Shown one piece after another: positions 14,294-24,000 of a DNA stretch of 64,000 bases. The notes beneath the pieces were generated by a model. It was given only the letters and a program-made list of their open reading frames with translations, ran no database searches and was not told the origin of the DNA. Each line of letters opens with the position of its first letter. The first letter of the stretch is position 1. A program made the position numbers and the translations under genes. This DNA is from Acholeplasma laidlawii. Its GTDB lineage: Bacteria > Bacillota_I > Bacilli_A > Acholeplasmatales > Acholeplasmataceae. The DNA lies in assembly GCF_015709225.1 (NCBI RefSeq), contig NZ_JADNRS010000037.1, positions 1-64,000 on the forward strand, given 5' to 3'.

Positions 14294-16468
14294 ATGAACG
14301 AACAATTAGTAATGAGTGTATCAAAAGAACTCAAATTACCAACAGCTAAAGTCAAAGTTGTACTTGAACTTTTAGCAGATGGTGCAACCATTCCATTTAT
14401 CGCTAGATACCGTAAGGAAATGACTGGTGGTATGGATGAGGAACAAATATTTGCGATCAACCAGATGTTTGAGTATGCGAATAACTTATTTAAACGTAAA
14501 GAAGATGTTATCCGTTTAATTGATGAAAAAGGTATGCTAACTGAAGAACTTAAAAATGAAATTTTAAGTGCTACAAAATTAGTGGAAGTTGAAGACCTTT
14601 ATAGACCATACAAAGAAAAGAAAAAGACTAAAGCGACAGAAGCTATCGCAAAAGGTTTAGAACCACTTGCAAAATTCTTATTATCTTTTCCAAAAACGGA
14701 TGTATTAGAAGAAGCAAACAAATATCTTAATGATGAGGTATTAACTACAAAAGATGCACTTGAAGGCGCTGGATTCATTATTTCAGAACTTGTTAGTGAT
14801 GATGCAAACTATCGTAAATATTTAAGAGATTACTTATTTAGACATGGTGTGTTGATATCTAATCTAAGAAAAAATGGTAAAGAATTAGATGTGAAAGGTG
14901 TATATGAGATCTACTATGACTATAGTCAATCCATCACTAAACTTAAACCACATCAAATTTTAGCAATTAACCGTGCTGAAGATGAAAAAGTTATTACAGT
15001 TAAATTAGATGGTACTAAAGATGCTATGGAAAATTATCTTATAAAACAAGTGATTAAAAAGCCTTCCAATGCAGATGCGTATTTAGAAGATGCTGTTAAA
15101 GATTCACTTAAACGTTTGATCTTTCCTTCAATTGAAAGAGAAATTCGTACAGAACTATCTGAAAAAGGACAAGAACAAGCGATTGAAGTCTTTGCAGATA
15201 ATTTATCTAAACTCTTATTACAACCACCTTTAAAAGGTAAAGTAATTTTAGGTATTGACCCTGCATTTAGAACAGGCTGTAAGTGGACTGTTGTTGATCA
15301 AACTGGGAAAGTACTTGATAAAGGGGTAATTTATCCACACGAGATGACTCAAGGTGGTAAACCAAATCCTGAAAAAGTGTTTGAAGCTAAACTTCAATTA
15401 AAAGTTTTATACAAAAAATATAAATTTGAATTAATAGCAATTGGTAATGGTACAGCTTCAAGAGAAACTGAAAGGTTTGTTGTTGAAGTGATTAAAGAAC
15501 AAAACATGGATGCTAAATACGTTATCGTTAATGAAGCGGGTGCATCTGTATATTCTGCAAGTGATGTTGCACGTGAAGAATTCCCTGATTTTTCAGTGGA
15601 AGAGCGTTCTGCTGCAAGTATTGCAAGAAGGCTACAAGATCCATTATCTGAACTTGTTAAAATAGATCCAAAATCTATTGGTGTTGGTCAATACCAACAT
15701 GATATTGCCCCTAAGAAATTAGATGATTCTCTAAACTTTGTTGTTACACAAGTTGTAAACCAAGTGGGTGTCAATGCAAATACTGCAAGCAAGTCACTAT
15801 TAACCTATGTTTCCGGTTTAAGCAAGAATGTTGCCGAAAAATTAGTAAATTACAGAAATGATATTGGTGGTTTTAAATCTCGTGAAGATTTATTAAAAGT
15901 ACCAAGCCTTGGACCTAAAACATATGAACAAGCAGTTGGTTTCTTAAGAATACCAGAATCTAATGAAGTCTTAGACCAAACATCCATTCACCCTGAAAGT
16001 TATGAACTTGCAAGAGAAGTGATGAAAAAATTAAATATCAGTCCTGAAGATATTGGTAAACCAAGTATTAGACTATGGACAGATAATATCGATAGAGAAC
16101 AAGTAGCTCGTGAACTACATACCGATAAATATACACTAGATCTTATACTAGATGCATTTGTTGCACCAATGAGAGATCCACGTGATGACTATGCTCAACC
16201 AATCTTAAAATCTGATGTATTATCTATTGAAGACTTAAAGGTAGGTATGGAATTAGAAGGTACTGTAAGAAACGTCACAGACTTTGGTGCTTTTGTTGAC
16301 GTAGGACTTAAAAATGATGGTCTAGTTCATATCTCTAAATTGTCTAATAAATTTGTGAAACATCCCAAAGATGTTGTCTCAGTTGGGCAAATTGTAACTG
16401 TCTGGGTACTCAATATTGACCGTGATAAAGGTCAAGTAGGGCTAACCATGGTAAATACATCAAATTAG
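14294..16468 (+). CDS. tex: Tex family RNA-binding protein (YqgF-like, HhH, S1)
   Basis: Tex-type transcription accessory protein that binds nucleic acid. The 724-residue length fits. An N-terminal helical domain includes the hallmark IPFIARYRKEMTGG near residue 36. The YqgF/RNase H-like central domain begins around ILGIDPAFRTGCK (about 318). Helix-hairpin-helix segments follow (near 500-560), and a C-terminal S1 RNA-binding domain begins at VGMELEGTVRNVTDFGAFVDVG (about 648). It has a strong AGGAGG ribosome-binding site before ATG 14294. The tRNA genes follow within 65 nt but appear to have their own promoter. Confidence 0.95.
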   Translation: MNEQLVMSVSKELKLPTAKVKVVLELLADGATIPFIARYRKEMTGGMDEEQIFAINQMFEYANNLFKRKEDVIRLIDEKGMLTEELKNEILSATKLVEVEDLYRPYKEKKKTKATEAIAKGLEPLAKFLLSFPKTDVLEEANKYLNDEVLTTKDALEGAGFIISELVSDDANYRKYLRDYLFRHGVLISNLRKNGKELDVKGVYEIYYDYSQSITKLKPHQILAINRAEDEKVITVKLDGTKDAMENYLIKQVIKKPSNADAYLEDAVKDSLKRLIFPSIEREIRTELSEKGQEQAIEVFADNLSKLLLQPPLKGKVILGIDPAFRTGCKWTVVDQTGKVLDKGVIYPHEMTQGGKPNPEKVFEAKLQLKVLYKKYKFELIAIGNGTASRETERFVVEVIKEQNMDAKYVIVNEAGASVYSASDVAREEFPDFSVEERSAASIARRLQDPLSELVKIDPKSIGVGQYQHDIAPKKLDDSLNFVVTQVVNQVGVNANTASKSLLTYVSGLSKNVAEKLVNYRNDIGGFKSREDLLKVPSLGPKTYEQAVGFLRIPESNEVLDQTSIHPESYELAREVMKKLNISPEDIGKPSIRLWTDNIDREQVARELHTDKYTLDLILDAFVAPMRDPRDDYAQPILKSDVLSIEDLKVGMELEGTVRNVTDFGAFVDVGLKNDGLVHISKLSNKFVKHPKDVVSVGQIVTVWVLNIDRDKGQVGLTMVNTSN

Positions 16469-16471
16469 TGA

Positions 16472-16500
16472 TTGACAACGAACACAAAATAAGTTAATAT
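16472..16500 (+). promoter_or_regulatory. Promoter of the tRNA-Ser/tRNA-Glu unit
   Basis: Perfect TTGACA (16472-16477), then TAATAT (16495-16500) at 17-nt spacing; a second possible -10, TATAAT (16498-16503), is at 20 nt. The -35 starts 4 nt after the tex stop codon. Confidence 0.75.
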
Positions 16501-16504
16501 AATA

Positions 16505-16526
16505 AGGCATGATTTAATTCATGCCT
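16505..16526 (+). other. Hairpin in the tRNA precursor leader
   Basis: An 8-bp perfect stem (16505-16512 with 16519-16526), 6-nt loop, ending 5 nt before tRNA-Ser. There is no T tract, so it is not a terminator. It lies at or next to the predicted transcription start and may be a 5' leader structure of the tRNA precursor. Confidence 0.5.
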
Positions 16527-16531
16527 ACAAT

Positions 16532-16622
16532 GGAGCGATACTCAAGAGGCCGAAGAGGGCGCACTGCTAACGCGTTAGACGGTTAACCCCGTGCGAGGGT
16601 TCAAATCCCTCTCGCTCCGCCA
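16532..16622 (+). tRNA. tRNA-Ser (anticodon GCU)
   Basis: A class II tRNA with a long variable arm. The 7-bp acceptor stem GGAGCGA/TCGCTCC is perfect, the discriminator is G and CCA is encoded (ends 16622). The anticodon loop CTGCTAA contains GCT, reading AGC/AGU codons. With a standard 7-nt loop the closing pair of the anticodon stem is A-C; the four outer pairs form (one G-U). The T arm GAGGGTTCAAATCCCTC is canonical. Confidence 0.95.
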
Positions 16623-16624
16623 TT

Positions 16625-16700
16625 GGCCCGTTGGAGAAACGGTTAACTCACATGCCTTTCACGCATGCATTCACGGGTTCGAATCCCGTACGGGTCACCA
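16625..16700 (+). tRNA. tRNA-Glu (anticodon UUC)
   Basis: The acceptor stem GGCCCGT/ACGGGTC (one G-U) pairs fully, the anticodon stem is CATGC/GCATG with loop CTTTCAC giving TTC, the T arm CGGGTTCGAATCCCG is canonical and CCA is encoded. Only 2 nt separate it from the CCA of tRNA-Ser. Confidence 0.96.
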
Positions 16701-16715
16701 ACTAGTAATCAATTT

Positions 16716-16744
16716 ACCTACCACATTTTGTGGTAGGTTTTTTT
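16716..16744 (+). terminator. Terminator of the tRNA unit
   Basis: A 10-bp perfect stem (16716-16725 with 16729-16738), 3-nt loop and a T7 run. Confidence 0.9.
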
Positions 16745-16768
16745 GTCTTTGATGAAAAAAATTATAAG

Positions 16769-16874
16769 GGTTTATAAGATATTCAAAAAGTCCTCGAAAC
16801 TGGAACTTATGTAATTGATTTCATGTGGTATGATAAGGAATCAAAATAAGTTGAGATTTTGTGAAAGTATTTTG
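16769..16874 (+). repeat. Left copy of the 106-bp direct repeat flanking the cohesin/dockerin island
   Basis: Aligns without gaps to 28797-28902 at a constant offset of 12028 bp with four mismatches. In one frame both copies encode the same tail, beginning DIQKVL, passing TGTYVIDF and ending in KESK before a TAA, so the repeat looks like the 3' end of a gene I cannot name, with an upstream in-frame stop in both. A second overlapping frame starts MIRNQNKLRF in both copies and diverges after the repeat. Together they suggest two paralogous gene ends, or the footprint of recombination that brought in the island. The rest of 16875-17083 shows nothing I can assign. Confidence 0.85.
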
Positions 16875-17083
16875 CCATTTAGGGTATACACTCCTGTTTT
16901 CATAAAACTTATATACAAATAAGCAGAATTACTTTGCAATAAAGAATATTCATACTTAGTTTGAAAAAATCACGAAAAATAGCAACTTATTAGTAGATAA
17001 GTTTTGGTTGTAACTACAGTTTTTGGCGTGGTACGCGTGGTAGACGTGTTATATAATAGAGATATGTAAGTTTCAAAAACTGA

Positions 17084-17230
17084 TTTTTAAATCCTGATCA
17101 ATCAATTGTCGTAGTCGTTCATAATAAAAGCTATAGTGGTCAAAGAGTCAATTTAGAGATTGATGGTGTGCTGACAGAATATAGATTATCTACAAATGCC
17201 ACTGTTTCACTGATGATTCGAGCATTATAA
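17084..17230 (+). pseudogene. 3' remnant of a GH30-type glycoside hydrolase (glucosylceramidase-like)
   Basis: 48 codons with no start, entered from a stop at 17081 and ending in TAA 17230. The peptide begins FLNPDQSIVVVVHNKS and continues with alternating beta strands to a terminal ALA-like hydrophobic tail. NPDxSIVVVVxN is typical of the C-terminal beta-sandwich of GH30 glucosylceramidases, where it forms the last strands. Only this end survives; no catalytic domain is present upstream. Identification rests on motif recognition of a short segment, so it is moderately sure. Confidence 0.55.
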
Positions 17231-17297
17231 TAAAGAAATTCCCACAAGAAAATATTATTATTTATGTAGTTTTTAAACATGAAAATTCAACCCCCTA

Positions 17298-17326
17298 TTT
17301 ACTTCACAATGTAATTGTGCTAAAAT
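17298..17326 (+). promoter_or_regulatory. Promoter of the cohesin-dockerin operon with an operator-like palindrome
   Basis: TTTACT (17298-17303), a 17-nt spacer and TAAAAT (17321-17326), 58 nt ahead of the TTG start. The spacer is almost filled by a perfect inverted repeat, CACAAT-GTA-ATTGTG (17305-17319). A protein bound there would block RNA polymerase, so this looks like a repressor site. The regulator is not identifiable in the window. Confidence 0.6.
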
Positions 17327-17384
17327 CATAATAAACATAACAATCCCAATTATCTATCATTGTAAATCGACAGGGGGTCCTATC

Positions 17385-20303
17385 TTGGCTCATAGAATCA
17401 GTACATTTATTTTAACTGTGGTATGCTTGTTTTTGCTTTTTGAAAATAAGCAAACAATAAAAGCTGAAGAGATATCTCCGACACCACTCATCACCATGAG
17501 TGCACCTACTGTACATCCCGGGGATTCTGCATACATCAGTGTATCGATTAACCATGTGCAAAATTTAGCAGCACTTTCTTTTGATATTTATTATGATGAA
17601 ACGTATTTTTCTATTTCATCAGCACATACAGGATATTTATTCAATCAAGCAAACACCTCATTAAATTTTGATGAAAGAGGTGTTTTTCGTTTAACGATGG
17701 CATCACTTGAAGGTATCTATGGTGGAGGCACCATGGTTAATTTTTGGATAACAACCCTCTCTGATACCCCTATAGATACCTATCCGCTCATTATCGCAGT
17801 TGGTGAAGCCTATGATATAAACTTAGAAGCTGTTGACATCACAAGCCAACCATCATCATTAAACATCACACCAAGACCCATCACATTTGAAAGCATCCAT
17901 TTTCAAAACTTCTTAAGTCAATCAACCTTGCGTCAAGGTGATACATTTGATGTGACATTATATTCTTGGAATTTAAGAAATATGGCAACTGGCAACTTAG
18001 AGTTTTTCTATGACGCCTCTAAACTTGAGTTTGTTGGATATCAATTGGGTCATAGTCTTATTGATGCTCAAACACTGCACACGATGAATCATGCGATTAA
18101 AGGATATTTAAACCTCTCATTTGCATCGTTAAACGGACTATCAAGTGCATATCCATTTGTAACCATCCAAATGAAGGTAATTGAGAATACAAATGTATCA
18201 TCAACAATCACCGTTCAATATAAAAATTTATATAATGATCAGTTGGTGCCTTTACTCAGTTCAGCTCAAAACATACCCATTCAATTGACATATACAGAAC
18301 CTGAAGTATCATTACCAAGTTTATACTTATCATCATTTACAGGTTCAAACCAAGATAACTTTACAATTGACCTTCACATTGATGCATTCTCTAATTTAGC
18401 TGCTGGAGATTTTATCATCACCTATGATGCTCAAAAAATCAAAGCTATTCAAGTTGAATTGGGTCCCAATGTGAATCAAAATGGTGGGATACTTATGTTT
18501 AATGAAACGATTGGTTTGGGAACCATACGTTTTTCATACATTCATGAAGAAGGACTCACCTTAAATGAACACTTATTAACGATTACCTTTGAACCAATCA
18601 TCAAATCACAACCCTATAGTGGTTCGATTCACATTTCTGGTAGTGGACTTGTTGATTCGGATTTGAATGAGATTGCTTTGGAATTTGAATCATTAATCAT
18701 TCAATTAGGGCAAGCGTATACCATCACCTTCTTAGATGCTTTTGGGGAGGTTTTATCACAATCTACCATCATAGAAAATGATCCAATCATTGCACCTGAA
18801 GCACCACTTAGACTTGGTTATGTGTTTAAAGGATGGAGTGAGTCATTTGATGTTGCGACTAAAGATCAAACGATGACTGCACAATATGATTTAGATACTT
18901 CCATGCGGTTAGATCCAAAAACTGTTGTTTACAATAAAGAAGCACACCATCTAGAAGTCACCAATCCAATTGAAGGTAGTACAATCACTTATGATCCTTC
19001 AGAAGGGTATGTTTTACCAGGCACATATGACATTACAGCAACCATCTCTAAAGAAGGTTATGAAGATTTAATACTTACTTCAACGCTAACCATCTCAAAA
19101 GCACCAATAACCATTCAAATCGATTCTAAAACATCCTTTTTAGGTCAAGAACTATTGCCCTTGACATACACAGTTATAGGGAATCTTTATGATGACCTAG
19201 ATATTGTACTTCAAAAAGAAGAAGGTCTTTCAGCGGGGATGTATACAATCACTACACATATCAATCACCCATCTTATGAAATAACCATCATTCAAGGTGT
19301 TTATACCATTAAAGGTCAAACAGTAGATATGACTGGCATTACATTTGATCATCAGACATTTACCTATGATGGTACAGAGAAAAAAATAGAAATCAACGGT
19401 GATTTACCTGAAGGTATTAAAGAAGTCATCTATACTTTACAAACAAGACTAGATGTAGGGACACAACAAGTGATCGCAAGATTCGTTGTCGAAGAAGGCA
19501 TGGATCCTGTTGAGAACATGATTGCTGAACTGACCATAGAGCCAGCAACCATCGAAGGCATTACACTAGAAGGTGGATTGTTTACATATGATGGAAGCAT
19601 CAGAGCGTTTGTGTTAAACAAAACAACCACACAATACGGGGATACGTTATCTGTGGTCTATAACAAAAACAACACATTTATAGAAGCAGGGACATATTCC
19701 ATCGAAGTCACTTTATCACATGAAAACTACCACCCACTAATACTTAGTGGTGAAATCATCATATCCAAAGCTGGACGTCAAATATCAATTGATGATTTCA
19801 CATGGATTGTTAAAGACACGTGGGTAGAGTTCAATAACCCTGCTTTAAGTGAACATGTCATGATTTCAATCGATGGCTTTAATTACCAAAAAACATCAAA
19901 ATTATTGGATCTAAACGAATTGACAGCATATGAAGTAACCCTATATATCGAAGAAACAACCTATCATCTTCCAAGTAACTTCATCACCATTTACATTCAA
20001 ACATACCGATCATCTACTGAAGTTTATGAGTCATTGGAACAATTAACCTCTGTATCTTTAGATGACTATCACACACTCCTAGAAGCAACCTTGCTCACTA
20101 AAGACATGCACCCAGAGGATCAAGAAGTTCTAAACATACTTTTAGAAGAAAAAATAGCAGCATATAATGCTTATGTAACTACATTGAATCAAGAGTATGA
20201 AACTGCACAATCCATTGGAACACGCGTAACATCACTGTTCGTTTTAAGCAGTTTATCTCTATTATCTCTAGTCACTTTATGGAAGGGAAGACGTTATTTA
20301 TGA
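17385..20303 (+). CDS. Membrane-anchored scaffold protein with three cohesin-like domains
   Basis: 972 residues. TTG start (17385) with an AGGGGGT ribosome-binding site 6 nt away; an N-terminal signal peptide ends near IKAEE. Three cohesin-like beta-sandwich domains follow at about 32-155, 170-300 and 311-440, each with the pattern of a GD segment (VHPGDSAYIS; RQGDTFDVTL; NFTIDLHIDAF), then a Y-D-x-x-x-hydrophobic strand (IYYDETYFSI; FFYDASKLEF; ITYDAQKIKA). Next comes a Listeria-Bacteroides (InlB B) repeat at about 444-505 (GYVFKGW), then about four MBG/YDG-like Ig repeats to about 800 containing FTYDG motifs. A C-terminal membrane helix (about 947-966) is followed by GRRYL, leaving the protein outside and held in the membrane. 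Cohesins bind dockerins, and a dockerin protein is two genes downstream. It starts a three-gene unit; its TGA overlaps the next ATG. The family call is strong for domains 1 and 2, slightly weaker for 3. Confidence 0.82.
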   Translation: MAHRISTFILTVVCLFLLFENKQTIKAEEISPTPLITMSAPTVHPGDSAYISVSINHVQNLAALSFDIYYDETYFSISSAHTGYLFNQANTSLNFDERGVFRLTMASLEGIYGGGTMVNFWITTLSDTPIDTYPLIIAVGEAYDINLEAVDITSQPSSLNITPRPITFESIHFQNFLSQSTLRQGDTFDVTLYSWNLRNMATGNLEFFYDASKLEFVGYQLGHSLIDAQTLHTMNHAIKGYLNLSFASLNGLSSAYPFVTIQMKVIENTNVSSTITVQYKNLYNDQLVPLLSSAQNIPIQLTYTEPEVSLPSLYLSSFTGSNQDNFTIDLHIDAFSNLAAGDFIITYDAQKIKAIQVELGPNVNQNGGILMFNETIGLGTIRFSYIHEEGLTLNEHLLTITFEPIIKSQPYSGSIHISGSGLVDSDLNEIALEFESLIIQLGQAYTITFLDAFGEVLSQSTIIENDPIIAPEAPLRLGYVFKGWSESFDVATKDQTMTAQYDLDTSMRLDPKTVVYNKEAHHLEVTNPIEGSTITYDPSEGYVLPGTYDITATISKEGYEDLILTSTLTISKAPITIQIDSKTSFLGQELLPLTYTVIGNLYDDLDIVLQKEEGLSAGMYTITTHINHPSYEITIIQGVYTIKGQTVDMTGITFDHQTFTYDGTEKKIEINGDLPEGIKEVIYTLQTRLDVGTQQVIARFVVEEGMDPVENMIAELTIEPATIEGITLEGGLFTYDGSIRAFVLNKTTTQYGDTLSVVYNKNNTFIEAGTYSIEVTLSHENYHPLILSGEIIISKAGRQISIDDFTWIVKDTWVEFNNPALSEHVMISIDGFNYQKTSKLLDLNELTAYEVTLYIEETTYHLPSNFITIYIQTYRSSTEVYESLEQLTSVSLDDYHTLLEATLLTKDMHPEDQEVLNILLEEKIAAYNAYVTTLNQEYETAQSIGTRVTSLFVLSSLSLLSLVTLWKGRRYL

Positions 20304-20971
20304 AAAAATTAGTTATATTCATAACACTATCCATTACCCTTTTGATATTAAGTGCTTGTAATAAGATTAACAATAATCCAGACATTTCTAATATAAATGC
20401 GACGATTGGAGATTTTCAATTGAACAACATCGATGGCTATGATCTGATTACCGAACAATACGTAAATGATGTCATCATGAATTATGATCACATCAAAGAA
20501 AGAATCGATCGATCAGATGATATCAAAATCATGACTGAACACATACAAAAAAGACTATTAACATTTAATACGGTATCACCTTATGAAATCACACAAAAAA
20601 CATATTATTTCTATCAAAACCAAAAAGGCACACAAATAGAAGATGAACCAGTCACATGGGAATATTCAACCTTAGAAGCATATCAAACGCTTGTTTTACC
20701 AGTACAACGCATTCAGGCAGATGATTTTGAAAGCTTTGAAGTATCTAAAGATAATCTCAAAAATACCTTTGTAGGTGTCATTAAAAACAGTAGAATTCGT
20801 AGTGTTCTAGGCTATACAATCAATACTTCACAAGACATAGAATTTACATTCATCTACGAACCAAGCACAAAGACGATTATTGAGATAAAAATCACTTATA
20901 CTCAAGAAGCATCACACACAGACATTGTGTTCAAACCATTTTATGGACAAACACAAGTCATAATGCCATAG
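20300..20971 (+). CDS. Lipoprotein of unknown function between scaffold and dockerin protease
   Basis: 223 residues from ATG 20300, which overlaps the stop of the cohesin gene as ATGA; this implies translational coupling. An earlier in-frame start (20279) would lack the signal. The N terminus MKKLVIFITL leads to a lipobox LSAC with the modified cysteine near residue 20. The mature part is mixed alpha/beta, without cysteines or known motifs that I recognise. Codon use and the frequent ATC, CAC and CAA codons resemble the two large neighbours, unlike the housekeeping genes around. Position alone suggests an accessory role in the surface complex (chaperone, anchor or regulator); I do not infer a specific one. 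Confidence 0.75.
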   Translation: MKKLVIFITLSITLLILSACNKINNNPDISNINATIGDFQLNNIDGYDLITEQYVNDVIMNYDHIKERIDRSDDIKIMTEHIQKRLLTFNTVSPYEITQKTYYFYQNQKGTQIEDEPVTWEYSTLEAYQTLVLPVQRIQADDFESFEVSKDNLKNTFVGVIKNSRIRSVLGYTINTSQDIEFTFIYEPSTKTIIEIKITYTQEASHTDIVFKPFYGQTQVIMP

Positions 20972-21016
20972 GGTAAATCCATGATGTTATCAAAGAAAAA
21001 TAAAAGAGGTGTACAC

Positions 21017-24000
21017 ATGAAACGCTACGCAATGAAAAAATATTTACTTATAACCTGGACACTCATCATGAGTGTTATCTTTATTGCATGTACAACAGGT
21101 GAAAAGGCAATTGAACATGAACCATCAATCAATAAAATTGATTACAATTTACCAAGTGATCAACACTTTGATGCAGAAGGGAATTTAAGAGTTCCTTTTG
21201 ATATTGCATATAAAGATTATTTTGATAGTGGTCTAGCAAACTATGACGATCAAACAGTACTTGTTAAGTTTGATGTTGCATTTGATGGGACACTGACGAG
21301 AAACTTAAAAAATGCAGGTATCGAATCACTTGAGCAAATGATGCAAGGTGCCGATGATGTATGGTATGTTGCACACATCAAACGTGATTACACCATTAAA
21401 AACGTTATGAGCAGTTTAAGAGCATTGAATGAAGTGCTTGTGGCTGATTATAATTATGTGTATCAAACAGAAGATTTCGATCCAACTATCATACCTAATG
21501 TTGATGTCTCTGAGAACCCTCAATCCAATCAACAATGGTATTTAAATGCATCCGGTATTCAAGATGCATGGAAATGGTTAGAACACTCAAATATTGATCC
21601 AGGTGGACTACCTAGTGTTGTGGTTGCTGTGATAGATACAGGTGTTGATTACAATCATATTGATTTACGCGCTAACATGTGGACAAACACCAAAGAAATA
21701 CCAGGCAATGGTATTGATGATGATGGCAATGGTTATGTGGATGACATCCATGGTGTTAATGTTGTCAGTAATGAGCAATTCCATTCTGGAAATCCAATGG
21801 ATGACCATGGTCATGGTACACACGTTGCGGGTATTATTGCTGCTTCAAATAACAAAGAAGGCATTGTAGGTATTGCACACAATGTTCAAATCATGGCTAT
21901 TAAAGCGGGTATGTCAAGTGGGTATTTCACACAAGACAGTATTGCCAAAGCTATTTTATATGCTTATGATAATGGTGCTGATGTTATTAACATGTCATTT
22001 GGTGGTGGGGCTGTATCCATTGCTGTTCAAGATGCGTTAATGACTGCATACTCTAGAGCGGTACTTGTCGCATCCGCTGGTAACAACGGCTTGCCAAATG
22101 AATTAACTGATTTCTATTTGCCTGCACCTAATTATCCTGCAGCATTATCTTATGTCATTGGTGTAATGAGTGTGGGTTCAACAGGTGTAGAATCCTCATT
22201 TAGTAACTGGGATGCAAGAGCATTTAATGCTGTTGAATATGAAGTGTATGCACCAGGTGAACAAATGCTATCAACGCTTCCTAATGATCAATATGCAACT
22301 TGGAGTGGTACATCGATGGCCGCGCCAGTTGTATCAGCAATTGCCGCACTTTTAAGATCTGTTTATGATGATCGTGATATGTATTCAAATAAGTTCATTA
22401 TGGGACAACTCACCTCAACATCAGAAACATATGCGATTTGTAATAATCCACAAAGACATACAGTAGGTGGTGGGCTGCACAATATACCACCCATTATTGA
22501 TGCCTATAAAGCGTTAACCAAATTACCCAAACCAGAGATTAATTTATACAATTACTATATTTTTGATGCTCAAGGTATTGCTGAAGAAAACAATGGTGAC
22601 GGTATCATTGATGCCGGTGAAACCATTGATATCGGTCTTGTTTTAAGAAATAGATGGGGTATGAGTAAAGAGACCATTGTTTCTATGGATACACTCACCA
22701 TCGGTGGTGTTGAGTCAGAGTTCGTTGAGTTTATAACCAAGGATATTGATTTTGGTCAAATTGGCACATATTCAACTAAAGATACTTTATCCAAAGATGG
22801 ATCGATTGTCACTGGTGTAGAAACACCATTTAGAATAAAAGTTGCTGAAAACACACCCAATGATTACATCATTAAAGTCAATGTGTCAGGTACATATTTA
22901 AATGGACTAGATACGTTGGATGAAACCATTTACACATTTAATGGTGTTATTGAAATCAAAGTGCGTAATGGTTTTATACTACCAAATATCATCAGTGAAG
23001 ATATGACGCTTACCAAAGATAAGTATTATATCATTCCAAATAGTATGGTGATTCAAGAGAATGCAACCGTGACAGTAGAACCAGGGACAAACATACAGTT
23101 TTGGTCTAATGATCCACAAGATGCATATGCAGAATCTGCAATTGTCTATTTGCGTGTAGAAGGCAAGTTCATTACGTTAGGTACACAAGAAGAACCTGTT
23201 AAGTTATTCCCAAGTGCATTAAGAGATAGCTATCGTGTAGAAATATACGAAACAGGATCAAAAGGATATGTATCATTAACACATACGCATGTTACCAATG
23301 GACATTTGACAATTTCATATGCCGAACATTCTAAATTCAATCAAAACTATATTAGCAATTTAGCTTATAGATATCTGGAATCTGGTCAAGTTCAAACATC
23401 AACTTGGGGTACCACTTCCATCAATATAAGATATGCTGAAAATAATATATTTTATGCTATAGGTGGTTCGTATAAACCAGTATTAACGGGGACATTTATT
23501 AATAATATATTCGTTAATTCTGGTATCAATTTCCAAGGGGAATATATTGGTAATGTCTTTTTAGGCAATAACACCTCAATATATGGACCTCAAACCAATT
23601 CCAATGCACATTTGAGTCGATTCGGGCGACTTGAATCCATTACTAGTCAATTTTACAATCCGATAACCGGAAAAACATATCTTGCACTTAAATTTGACAC
23701 GCCGATATATCAGCAAACAGCTGTAAGACTTGCAGAGTCATTAGGCGGTAAATTGCTTCAAATTGAAACAGAAGAAGAATATAATCTACTAAAAAATCAA
23801 ATATATACAGATACACGGGATATATTCATTGGTATAAAAAGAGATTTTGAAAATAACAAATACCAGTGGTTAGATGGTAGTGATATTGGCTCATTCATGC
23901 CTATCGATCATTTGAGTAAGAGCCCCTATTATGGTTATAGATATAATTTCGACAATTTTACGCCGATGAGTCAAATAGGTTATGGTTTTGTTGTAGAAAT

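Noticed and set aside
20200-20303. LPXTG sorting signal on the scaffold protein
   Set aside because: The C terminus has a hydrophobic helix and a basic tail but no LPXTG-like motif; it reads as a simple membrane anchor.
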